From: Strongylocentrotus droebachiensis
Taxonomy: Eukaryota > Echinodermata > Echinoidea > Camarodonta > Strongylocentrotidae
DNA: 64,000 nucleotides
Reading direction: 5' to 3'
Assembly (NCBI GenBank): GCA_035222895.1
Contig: JAVYIG010004977.1
Location: forward strand, 1-64,000
This document shows, piece by piece, positions 43,501-56,140 of this stretch; position 1 is the stretch's first letter; each line of letters begins with the position of its first letter. The position numbers and the translations under genes are program-made. Under the pieces are notes generated by a model, which was not told the origin of the DNA, made no database searches, and was given only the letters and a program-made list of their open reading frames with translations.

Positions 43501-45160
43501 TGATGATCAACACACTGAACCATATTTGACAGTAGATAGCGCTATATACAAGTGCTCCGTAAATAAATGTGTGTGTTGATGAAAAATTGATGAAAACCGG
43601 TTCAGATTTGTAATGATTGAAAACTTGCATTTAATTGTGCATACATCATTGTACTGGTAGGCCTATGGCAGGCATTCCAATTATGAAGGTCTTCATTTCT
43701 TGTACTTAGTATAAAGATCTTATAATGATTATTGTGTCATCTCTGCCCTCATATTTTCTGCTAAGGTTTCTATGTCTCGTAGTATTCCATAATGAAAAGT
43801 TTTGCACGAAAAGGTGATTTCAATGAGATTGATGTCACTAATATGGTATTTTTCACATGTTTTTCCTTCTTTTTAATCTTTTGAGAGGTGAATTTAAACA
43901 TTTAAATGTGTCGATGGGATATGGTGGTTTTAATGCATATATATATTATCTTGAAGAATTGACTTTTTTTCTAACCATTCATGTCGAAATGCCTTTTAGG
44001 AGGTAGTGAATTTCTTATTTTATGTTTTTATTACAGCATGTGAGGGGACTGGGTTATATGTTCAACTGTGTACATGTCTTAATAGTCTATAGCTGTCTTG
44101 TTTTTCTCTTTGTCTTCAATCTCTCTGTATCTCTATCTCTCTCTGATAAAACAATATATCTAATGATTGTAATGAATTGAATAAAAATTTATGAAACAGT
44201 AATACATTGAAAAGAGTTTCTTTCTGGTCTCTGAAATCGACACTGTAGTAGTTTACTTTAATATAATCTTGGCATGAAATTCCTGAAAAGATGAAGCTAA
44301 ATAACCTTTGCCTGAAAAATCGGTGACAAGAATACAAACATAGGATAATTAAGTGCCTTTCTTTCTGGCTTAAAATCGGGAGGCCTGTTAGTGGAAGCAG
44401 TCTTTTTTCTTATTTAATATGGATTGAGGGTATGGCAGATTAGGTCTTGTAGGGGGGGGGGGGCACATTCACCTCATCCCCCCCCCTCCCTAGCTGAAAA
44501 AATATATATGATTTAACAATAATCAAATCAAATCAAATTTAATGTAATTGACTAAATGAATATATAAACCGGATCAGTGAATTAACAGGGCATCATTTCA
44601 CCAAAAGGTCAGAATAACAAGTTCACCAATATCCCGTTCAAATGCGTGGTAGACTTAAAACATGTTTGAATGGGTTGTTGGCGAGTGTTTATTTTGTATG
44701 GTTTCTTGAAATGCTGCTCAGTGCGGATCAATCGCAAGTCCTCTAATCGTGTGGTTTTGATATGAGTTATATGGCAATGCATGATGTGAAATAAATAATT
44801 GAAATGTGGTGATGACGACGATGATGATTTTATACTCAAGTTTACAAATTTGTGATGAATGATAAGGATAAATATTATGGGCTGTATTACTATAGTATAA
44901 GGTTTGTGAAGTATGGATTGCATATGAAAAACAGGTCATATCCCAAGAAAATACTGAATAGCAACTTCATATAAACCTGAAATATATATATATGTCAGCA
45001 GAGAAATATTGAATTATGTTTATGGAGGACTAGATTATTTTTATGAATTTTATGAGATTGACTCTAGGTCAACTTGTAATCAACTGACAGTGTAAGTGTA
45101 CCATGTTTATGTTTATATTATCTTATTATGATAATGATCTGAATATGAACTGATGAAAGC
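40569..45160 (+). other. SEC24 3' UTR and intergenic region
   Basis: No coding region is supported. AATAAA signals at 42048-42053 and 42059-42064 (with a GT-rich stretch after 42085) and at 44180-44185 (followed by TTCTTTCTGG) are the best candidate cleavage signals. The SEC24 3' UTR may therefore be 1.5 or 3.6 kb long. Poly-G runs lie near 42578 and 44452. Confidence 0.45.
42048..42064 (+). terminator. Candidate SEC24 polyadenylation signals
   Basis: Two AATAAA hexamers 11 bp apart, 1.5 kb after the SEC24 stop, followed by GT-rich sequence at 42085-42118. An alternative signal is at 44180-44185. Confidence 0.4.
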
Positions 45161-45439
45161 AGCAGCCGCAATTTGATCGAACGCGTCATATTACGTCACA
45201 TAGCGGATTAGAGAATGGTGCATGCAGTGCGCGGATGAAGGATGTCGTCTTAGCTTCGACTCGGATACAGATCACGTCATCATGTGCAGTAATGTTCAAA
45301 GATGTGCATTTTTAGAAGGTTTCCCTACATTTACGGGCAAGACTGAATATTTTTCTTGACTTCAAGCAGTCAGCAGAATGAAATAAGTGTAATTTTGTAA
45401 TGTAATATTGGAGAACTGTGCCGTCCATCATCAGTGATC
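45160..45439 (+). promoter_or_regulatory. MARCH1/8 5' flank and 5' UTR
   Basis: A locally CpG-rich stretch before the start codon holds two bZIP-type sites: TTACGTCA at 45191-45198 and CACGTCAT at 45273-45280. These resemble CRE/ATF sites. The transcription start is not known, so either may lie in the 5' UTR. Confidence 0.35.
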
Positions 45440-45520
45440 ATGCCCGTAACGCAAATTGCTGTGGTTCCAGTTGGCCCATTGGGAGCAGCAGGAGAAAACG
45501 TAGACCGTAGCGGATCACGG
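45440..45520 (+). CDS. MARCHF8: MARCH1/8 exon 1 (residues 1-27)
   Basis: ATG 45440 begins [20 protein letters not shown], which resembles the MPLHQISAIP start of vertebrate MARCH8. A perfect donor, CACGG|GTAAGT, ends it in phase 0, as exon 2 requires. The first exon is inferred from phase, donor strength and this similarity. Confidence 0.75.
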
Positions 45521-48500
45521 GTAAGTAAACTAGCCGGGCGGTACGGGCAGATACTGGTGTAGCTGTAGGGGATGGGATACTCGCGCACAGAAACTTGCTG
45601 TGCAGCTGTGAAGACTGCACTGCACTGGTGAGATGCAAGGATTGACATGCAAGGTTTGGAATGAGATATGGACAGGGCTGGGGTGGCAATTCACACGCTA
45701 AACATTTTGTTTTCTAAAGCTAAAACTTAAGTCCTCTAAATTTAGTTTATAAATTTATTTAGGAATATTTATTTTGTCAATCGACATAACTATGAATGAT
45801 AGATCGATCTACATGTATTGCATGGCCTGGTTGGTCATTCTTTTGACTTCAGGAAATTCAAATTCACCTCTAGACTAAATCAAATCAGCAAGCTGGTCCG
45901 AGAATGAGGATCGTCCACATAAAGGAGGATCGTCCACATAAAGGAGGATATCCGGGTAAACGAGGATCGTCCGCTTAAACTAGGATCGTCAGCTTAAACG
46001 TGAACAGAACGCATCCTAGAAAATCAAGATCTGCAGGTTTCGGGGCGCTTATTCAGAAACCTATCCAAAATTTGACCTGTACCTCCGGCGTGGAGATGAT
46101 ACCCTACTAAAACATACCCAAAATGAAGTAAATATTCATTAAATGCCCAAATAAAGATGATTAGTTTAAAGTCGTTTAGTTCCTGTTTCACGTCAATTTA
46201 TATTTAAAAAAATTAAAATTAAAAAAAAATTGGAAATATCTGTGATGTTACAACACTAGTAATTTCATACTTTGCTAATTGCAAGGCAATATATCATACA
46301 GTCAGTTGGTACCACTTTTTACTTTTTTGAGGAAATCTGCTCTCAAAATGAAATTTTCAGAACAGACGCAAATAACTGCAAATTCGCTGATCTTTTGTCA
46401 ATATTTTCATAATTTCCCACCTAATTCCAAAGAAAATTCTGTCTCTGGGTAATTTGATGTTCCTCGTCCTTTGGTGATATCATTTTTTTTTAAAATCTTA
46501 CAGATTTGTTGAGATAACGAACTTAGGTCACCATAGTCTCACACCACCATACTAGGCTCTCAGTTCTAGGCTCTACTCTGTCATTATCAATTGTGGTCAA
46601 TAATTATTAACACATTATTTCAAGTTGTTTTCAATGTCTTTGCCTAATAGATTTTCATGACAAAAATGATTAACTTCCTTTCTGACTTCGATCAATGAAA
46701 GCTTCATGTAATCATTTGCATGTTTAAATACCAGTAGCTTGTGATAATTGCCTCAAATAAGGCCCACATGTCTTCATCAGCTCGAGTTTGCCAAATAACC
46801 CGCTATTTTAACTATCCCGCTATTTTACTATCCCGATCGCAAAAATATCCACCTAATTCACGTTTTCATCAGCCCGCAGTTGCAATTAGCGGGATATTTG
46901 ATCAAGAAAAATCCTGAGAAAAAAAAGGTTGTGTTTCCAAAATATCCCGCTACCGGGTATTTGGGAAATTATATCGGGCTAATTTGCGCCCGTCTGAGCT
47001 AGTTTGTGATGAGTGTATCGGTCTGGTGAAGACTCCATTTCAAGCTATGGGTTTATATCCGGAGTCTGAAAATAGCGGGTTATTTGGCAAACTCGAGCTG
47101 ATGGAGACAGGCCTATATAGTTGTTGCTATAAAATTCCAGCCCCTATAAAAACATTAGTCAATCAAGTAAGATTAATCAAGTAGGAATAGCCTACTGGCT
47201 AGAAAAATAAGCCCAATAGAGTGAATAGAATTAATTATAGTCTCTGATCTGAACGTGTGAAATGAAAGGTGATGAAGTCACATGTATGTTTATTTGTGAT
47301 TGTACTTTCAGAGTCTACTTGACGTTGGAATTCAACAGCTGTACCAACAAATAAAAAATAATAAACAAATCATAAGATTGACAATTTCCTCCACTGCATT
47401 CACCAGACGTAAAATGTTAAATAGGTATTCCATGCATGCATATCAGTTTATCAAGGACCTTAAAATGTAAAGCTCCTTGATACTGTGCTCCGAAAGATTG
47501 CCAAAGGAGGAATTTCTATCTCAGAAAGCACCACTCAAGAAAATCACTCAGATTTCCATCAATTTTTAATCAATCTGTTTTATTCCATAAAAAAGAAAAA
47601 AGAAAACATGTGATGCAGCAGCTGAAACGGATGTGTGAAACAGTGGAAGGAAAATAAACTACCGGTAGTTTTTCAAAAATAATCATTTGACTATGCCTAA
47701 ATATTGGCTTCTATTTAGGGAATTATTATTAGAGGTTAACTGCAGTGTACTTACACATGTACACTCATATTGAAGGCAACAATTTTAAGCTTGAATTGGA
47801 TTCATCGACTCTATAGGGTCATCATTACTTTATAGATGTCATCGTTATGGTAACAAGAGCACACATCATCAATCAAATGGCAAGCCATACTACAGTGTAC
47901 ATGTATACTAGGTGAGAGATAATCAACTGATGATGATTGCACCTAATTAATTGGTTTTTGTATCGAAAAAAACCCCAGACATCTCATTTCATGCTATGGT
48001 TTTTCTTGTACCTTAAAAGCAAATTATATGTCTGTACATGTACATGTACATGTAAATGTTGCCATTCCTCCATCTCATCCCTGATTTTTACAAAGTCCAT
48101 CTTTTTAGAGAAGTATTTTTGAGGGAGCTTGAATCCCCTCCCCCTCTACATGTAGAACTTCTTAGTTACCCCCCCCCCCATCCCTACCTCTTTATTCTCT
48201 CCCCCTCTCACCCTCTTTCTCTCTTCCTCTCCCCCTCCCCTTTCCATCTCCCCCTCCCCTTTCCATCTCCCTTCCCTCTCCATCTCCCTTCCCTCCCCCA
48301 TATACTGTATAACTCCCTTTCCTCCCCCATGTATCCCTCTCCCTCTCTCCCTCTCTCCCTCTCTCCCTCTCTCCCTCTCTCCCTCTCTCCCTCTCTCCCT
48401 CTCTCCCTCTATGTTTTGACAGAGCTGATTAGCATTATGTTTTACTGCATGATATACATGTACTGATGTACACTGTACATGTACACTGTACATGACATTT

Positions 48501-51500
48501 ATCATCTGTGTGTTGTGAAAGTATTGATTACAGATTGAAGTACAGTACACCGATTGTTACTCCCAAGGCCTGTTGAATACTTCATACTCTTCTCAAAATA
48601 GAGCACTTATCTTTATTACATGTTCATGATACTGTAGAGCAGACTTTCTCTTTGTAAGGCTTTCTAATAAGCCATTTTTCCTAATGTGATCAAATTGATT
48701 GCACAATTTTTTGTTAAGTGACTCTCGACAAACTTTTGATTCACATTTTACAGATAATTGTATCAATAGTCAGAAAGCAAATTGCATGTACATTACGTGT
48801 TAAGTACGACAACCCATAATGTTTGTCCTAACTACATTGTACATGTACATGTACATTTGTTGAAGCAACAATTATAGGCCAATGATTTTGTGATAATATC
48901 AACCTCATCTTCCTCAGAGCAATTCAGCGCAATGTTTGGCTAGAAAAACAATTGAAATTTTAACATAAGTTGGAAGCTTACAGTTAAAAAGAACAAATTT
49001 GGGGGAGAGGAAAGAGAACAGAAAAATTAGAAAATCATCTTGATCGGGGTATACTTTCCTTTAAACCTCAATCAAAGATAGAGAGAAGATGTTATTGTTA
49101 AATTCCAAATGAAGGGAGGAAAAAAAACACTCTTTTTTTCATTCGTCCTCTAGGAGAGATAACAATTTATTTCATTTTTTCCATAAGACGAAAATACATG
49201 TTCTTGTAAATTCAAATGAGGTTGAAGATCAGATATATGAGAAAAAGTTTGAAGATTCAGATGAGAAAAAGGTTGAAAGTCAGGTATGAAAGAAAACATG
49301 TACATTTATGAAGCCTTAACAAGTAGGCTGAGATTTTTAAAAGAATTCTAGCCATGAGATCCTCTACATGCATGTTGCTGTGTCATTGAGCTGTTTTTTG
49401 AACACTTTCTTCATTTGAATTCATCTTTGTGCCTTTCAGTTATCCTGGGAATCCTCGAATCGCGCAAATGTCAAAGTTAATTTAGATGTTTTTCATTCAA
49501 GCCGATCAATGGTCGATCAATTTCAACGCTTGTCCTTTCGTTTTCATCAGATTTCATTTGAATTTGACTCACCTGGCAGCCACGCTGCAGAATTTACAAC
49601 GTAATAATCAAACTCCTCTTCGATTTCAGGAGATTTTCATTCAAATATGTCCCATACGGTAGACATGATATATTGAACTTAGTACTTTACATTGTACAGT
49701 ACACTTTCAAGATAATAATTTATAATTTATTGTCCAACACTGTCGTAATTTATGTATGTTTGATGATGATGATGCTTGTTTTATACCTGACTACTAAAGA
49801 AAGCATGTATTTGCTAGTAAGTAAACAACCAGGGAACCAAGGGCTTTAAGTCCTCTCAGAGGGATTTGGTAATGAGGATTAATGGGTTACAGAAGGCAAA
49901 AGGCACAAGCGCATTGACTTGGTTTGCTACCCGGGACCTCCCAGTTACGAGACCACTGCTCTACCACTGAGCCACTGTGCCTCCTCGAATGTCTCCTCAA
50001 AATCGATTATTTAAAAGGGACTTGATAACATTGTTCAGATGAGAGACCTATAGTAAAGAGAGTTACCATTATGAATGTTTGAAATATGAGATCAATAGTC
50101 TATGCAAATCCCAAATTGGAAGTTTGGTCAGTGGATTGTGACGTACATGTACATGTAGGACATGTATGGATAACTCTCCCATTTACAATGTACAAAAACA
50201 TCATTAATTTCTGTTTTTCTCTTAACTTACTTCTCCCTTGGGGCATATTATTATACACTGTACATGTAGGTCCTCTAAAAATCAAAGACCCTCCTGAGAC
50301 ATGAATTTTTGAAAAATTTAAATTGATTACAACTTTCAAAAATTCATAACTTTCTTATATTTAGTCAGATGTAATTGAAACTTTTATCAGCTTACTCTGT
50401 AATCAGCTTCTGATTTTAATGCTTTCTATCTTTTAGAGTACTTGTCTATTTGGTTTGAATTTCCAATTAATTACCGATACTACGTTTGAAATCGTTAAAG
50501 TCCTAAAGCTACCTTGATGAGATGCAATTGTGTTTGTTGACATGTGCTAGCCATGCACGTGGCAGTAATCGTAAGAAAACTCGCCTTTTACTTGGGAAAT
50601 TCAAGCTTCCTGTTTCATCTTGCCAGAAGCCTGGAGCACATTTTAGAGAGCGTGAAATGGGGATTATGAATTACTACTTGATACTTAACTGTACAGTAGA
50701 TCCTCCTCAATATTGTGGAGTCGTTAACACAGACACTGCTATAAAATAGTGACATTCAAAAGGGTCTCTAAATCATGTTTCAAATATAACGTTTGCTTTA
50801 CACTATTTAAGGGCCATTCACATTTACGCAATGGTGAGAAGGATTCCAATATTGGAAATTTGTAATCATTCAAATCTCATTTTTTTATGCACAAAACAAT
50901 TTATGTAAACATCTTCCAAAGGCAGGAAATAGCATTGCCTCTGTTTAATAAGCAGAGATAATTGTGCTCTTTCTCCTTGTGTAATATCAGAGCCTGAGGA
51001 AGTGAGATGAGAAAATCAATTTTGTGTATTTGTATTACAGTATGTACATGTATGCAATATGTACCACACACATGCTGGGCGAGACTCAGGTTATTTTTTC
51101 GTACCAAATGTACATGTACAGTATGTCTACTCAAGAGTTCTTCCAATCAGTTAGGCGATATAGTTGGGGGAGGGAAGGGGGGGGGGGGGGGGGCTGTGAT
51201 ATGAACGAAATATGAATTCTGTTTATTCACACATTATAAAGCACTGAGGCAGATGAGTCAATGAGATGAATTTCCTTTTCCTGCATTATTTTTCTGACAC
51301 ACATTGGTTCTGTTAATTTCTTAAAACATATTTTGTATTTGAATTCAAATATCCCATATCAGACACGAAGGGAATGTATAATAGAGGACTTAACACTAAC
51401 ACAGCTGTAAAATCGAAAACACTGACAAAATGTATGGACTTTAAAACCGGAAAATTGTGCAACATGAAACTTCATTTAATTCCAAAACAGATATTGAATA

Positions 51501-54500
51501 AGAAAAGAATGGAAATAAATGGAGACAGGTTTTTTTTTTAAGGGACCATTAAACATGTAGGAATGAAAGAATGAGAAACTCTGTAAAAAAAAAAAAATCA
51601 GTTCATTGGCTCAACGCCCTTTTATATCCCCCCCCCCCCCCCCTCTCCTTGAGAAGAGAGATGGTGTTTTCTGTTCCACACATCCCATATGAAGATTATA
51701 TGCATACACTGTAGGGCAAGATGAACTACATGTACATGTACATGTAGTTAGGGGGAGTTAAAATTGATTCCTAGATTCCCATCTGGATTTTTTTAATTGA
51801 GGAGAGTGTTCCATGTTATTTGATATTTTTCCTGTGCATAAAAATGCTACAGGTATTTATATTTGGTCAAATTTATTGCGCTTCAGGAGCTGTAAACAAG
51901 GTGGCATTGCAATATGTGAAAGATTGGTGTTATGTAACTCTTCATGCCTCAGTCACACCTTTGCGTATTTGGCTTGCGTTTTGCTGCATATTTATGGCAA
52001 GCCGTTTTAACATTTATTCAAATTTTCGAAATGATTTTCTGTTGTAAAGCAATGGTAATTCTTGACATCGAGAATTCATTTCTTGATGTCTAGAATTCAA
52101 TTCTCGATATCAAGAAATAGGAATAAATGTTAAAATGGCTTGCCATAAATACGCAGCAATTCTCAAACCAAATACGCAAAGGTGTGACTGAGACATTAGA
52201 TATCCTCAGATTGCTTTTTAGTATCATTTTAAAACAAAAATATCAAATGCAGTAATTAAACAAATTGAAGTGTGAAAAAGAAAGGCGGGGACAAGATAAT
52301 AGGGATCCATTTCATTTGACTTTTACAAGTGTGACGTACTAAAGGGGGAAGATGGCAGTTGTATAAACCTGTGGTGCTCTGATGTAACTACTGGTAGAAA
52401 TGGAATATGACTTTGCATTTTAGCCTTGTAGTCATGATGCATCTACATCTATTTGTGCTTGAATCTCTATTGTCATCTGATCTCTAATACTGTAGCTGCT
52501 CTGGCCGGGGTGAGAGTCTGAGAGATGGCACAGCCTGGCATGATGGCTAGCCTGTTTGCCCAATTCATTTAAAATGACACTGTGTTGCCATGGTAACCAG
52601 CCCGGGATCGATGCAAGGAATTATAATGGCAATCATACTTTACTCTCACTACATCGTTGTTGATGTGATGAAAAACACCTGAAATGTTTATTAATGGTAG
52701 TGCTCCCCATTTGGTAAACAGAAATGAAATTGCTTTCTCCATCTTCAAACATACTATTAATTGTACATATGTGCGACACTGCCTACAGTACATGTATGGT
52801 TAAGGAGTATTAATATACTGCAGACTGTGTGGCATGTAGTTCTTTCAGAAACAACTTTAAAATGGACATTACATGTACATCTATATAAGAGATAGATCAT
52901 CATATATTGACAAACTTTATCGTATATTACATGTATGTAAAAGGTGCAGGAAGAAACATAATCTGGTCATTCACAAGTGTTGTTTAAAAAAGGAAGTTTA
53001 TTATATGACATGGCAGCGACATTTAGAGATGTCATTTTTCCTACATGTACATGTACATGTAGATACAGGGTGTAGTGTTCTAAATGTCACACTTAAGTGT
53101 AAAGTTCTTTGAACAGTCACTTAAAATGAAAGGCACTATATGAAACAGTCGTCGTTGATACGTGAGTTCAATTTTCATTTTCTTGTAACATTTATTAACT
53201 TGTATGTGTACTTTATTCTTTTCTTCCGACAGCCCACTACGGCACCTTCCCGCAAAGGACCCTCAGCAAAATGTCGATCACAATCGGAGAGACGGCGCAC
53301 TACAACCAGCTCTCATGTCGAGTTACGAACCCTTAGTAGCCCAGCTACAGCAATGCCCTTTGTCGTATGCCAGTCCAGCAGTTATCTCCCCGGCTCTGTG
53401 ACCCAGTCATCAAGTAGACCCTCGACAGGCAGCAGTATATCTCGGGGAAGCAAAGCCCGGAACTCCACGGGATCCTTCAGCAAAACAAACTTTGCGTCGG
53501 TGGCGTCATCGTCATCGCGAGGCGGCCCGCAACCGTGGTCGCACCGGGCGTCCATCGTATCGTCGATTATATCGAGTCAGGGCGATATCTGCAGGATATG
53601 CCATTGTGAAGGAGACGAGGAAATGCCTCTGATATACCCGTGCCTATGCCTTGGAAGCCTTCATTTTGTACACCAAGCTTGTATCCAACAGTGGATCAAG
53701 AGCTCCAATACCAAGAACTGTGAACTCTGTCGATTTGAGTTTATCATGCAGAGCAAGTTAAAACCTCTTGGCAAGGTGGGTATGACATTCAACTCCTATT
53801 TTGGAGGGGATGTGTCAAAACAGAATCTCCTTTCATTTTCACCTAAATCAATGTTCTTTAAAGCTTTTTTTGCAATAGAGACTTTGGTGGTAAGCGCTTT
53901 ATAAGCACCTTTTATTATTTGTATTATTATTTGTTTCGTCTTTGCGTAGTGTTATTGTTTGGGTGTGGGTTTCGGCATTATCCCAAGTGTAATTTGATGG
54001 GGAATGTTGGGCCTATGAATTCAGACTACCGTAATTAACGGTGTATAAACCGCCCTTGTGTATTAACCGCACCCCTCTTTTTCGCCCTTAAAAAAAAAAA
54101 AAAAAGCCAGGTTAAAAAACCGACGCAGGAAGGCCTTTCATTTAACTGCGAGGTGCAGCTGAATGTGTAAGATCATTAATGTAAATTAAAAAACAGTGGA
54201 CCTAGGATAGAAACTTGTGATACGGCGTGTAATAGAAGACAAATTGGAGGAATTATTATCATAAACAACATATTGAGATCTATCAGAAAGATTACTTTCA
54301 AACCAAGATGACAGACAAATTTGAGTGTTGTTCTAGTTTCTGAGTGGTGAGTCAACACACCGATTACTGAGCATGGAGACATTGCCAGGCATAGCGCCAG
54401 GTGGAGGGGCATACATCGAAACTTTAAAAAACTTTTTTTTGTGTACCGTGTATAAGACGCACTCCCGACTTTGAATTTTTTTCGGCGGCAAAAAAGTGCG

Positions 54501-55668
54501 GTTAATACACTGTTAATTACGTAATTAAGTACTTAGAAATGTCCCGTTTTTATGTAGATTATACCCGATTGTGAATACTCAAAGTATACAATAGCTAAAG
54601 GTGGTTCTGAATCCAGAAATTATGAAGAAGCCCCTGTAGTAGTTCAAGGAAGATAATTTTCCTCTCTCAGAGAGTATATTGTTGTAGTTGTTGTTGTTGT
54701 TGGTTTCATTGAAAGTTATGAGAACCCACAGAGAAACCTCATGTTTCTAAAGATTTGGCGGAAATGCATTGAATGTTAAAACACCAGTCATAAAACTGCA
54801 TACCGCATGTTGACAGGGATTCTTAAAAAAATTGTAGTGTATACCCTAGACTTTCAGGTAATGAGAATTTGTAATAACTACAGTTTTGAGCAAAGAAATG
54901 CACTTCAAATCTTTCTCTTTTTTTAAAAAGGAAAATCAATGCTAATTCAACATTATGCGTAACGAAATGGAAAAAGTCTTATATATTTAATTGCATTGTT
55001 TTGCGTGTGACAGGTGTGTTGATTCGCATGTATTGATATTACTTCCACTTGGTTTGCCGGTAGATGACATTTCAGTTTGTTAATACCCATGTTCAATCTC
55101 TCACCTGTCTGGTCACATTTGAGCAACAAACACAGGAGATAGTCTGTACAGACCCTTGTCAGTTGCTGTGTATAACAGTGTCTGCACAGTGAGACTAGGC
55201 TGCATGTATTCATGTAGGCCTAGACCTGCTTATGGTCGTTTAAATCTTTCACCCTTTCCCGAATTAATTTTCTATAATTTTGAAATCCCATCAGGAGATA
55301 ATTAGGTTTCATTACTAGATTTTATTAGATACTGTATAAAGATGACGTTATCTGGGAATAATTTGTTTTTGTTTGTGAACTGCTGGGATTTCTGCATTGC
55401 ACATGTAATGTCGTCACTATAACTGCGGCAAATTTTACCCCTGTTGACCCGTAATTTGGAGAGGTGAGGAAAATGAGGTGATATTGATTTAATTTGAAGA
55501 TAGAATGTTAATTCTTCCCCCCCCCCCCCCCCTCTCCCTCCCCCTCTCTGTCTCTCCATCTCTCCCTCTCTCTCATTATCTCTCCCCCTCTCTCTCTCTC
55601 TCTCCCTCTTTATCTCTCCCTCTCTCTCTTTCTCTCTTTCTTTCTCTCTCTCTCTATCTCTCTTTCTG

Positions 55669-55700
<32 letters not shown>

Positions 55701-56108
55701 TTCAACTCCTTCTCTCTAATGTGTGCTCACCCCTTTCTTTCTTAATTGTAATTTTCCCGATCGCATTGTGTCTTCAATGTACATGTAGATGTATATCAGT
55801 TGGGCATTCATTGCCATCCTTTTCTATATTTATTACCGTAAGCATGACTCTAGAAGCAGCGTAGTTGCAAGCAACAGGTTTTGTAATTTATGGCTCTACA
55901 AAAGGTTGCCATAGCGACCGTCTGCTTTGAGAAAATCTTTTGGGTAAATAAGCGAGATGGCAGTAATTGCATTATGTCATAGTGACGGCAACAAGTAATT
56001 GGAAAGAAAAATTTATCATCAGGGCTGAGTACGTTTCTCAATGGCAATTAGACGAGTGCTTGCTGCCTTGAGATTTGTTTCCCCTTGTGAATTGTAATGA
56101 GTATATAT

Positions 56109-56140
<32 letters not shown>

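Noticed and set aside
44609..44939. Overlapping minus-strand frames of 73-104 residues
   Set aside because: AT-rich, no domain, no splice context. They most likely arise by chance in the intergenic region.
48146..48550. Pro/Ser- and Glu/Arg-rich frames on both strands
   Set aside because: Products of the (CCCTCT)n microsatellite.
53140..53232. Alternative start of MARCH1/8 at ATG 53140
   Set aside because: The frame is open into exon 2, but the stretch is a pyrimidine-rich intron end with a good acceptor at 53232, and exon 1 at 45440 gives a better family match.
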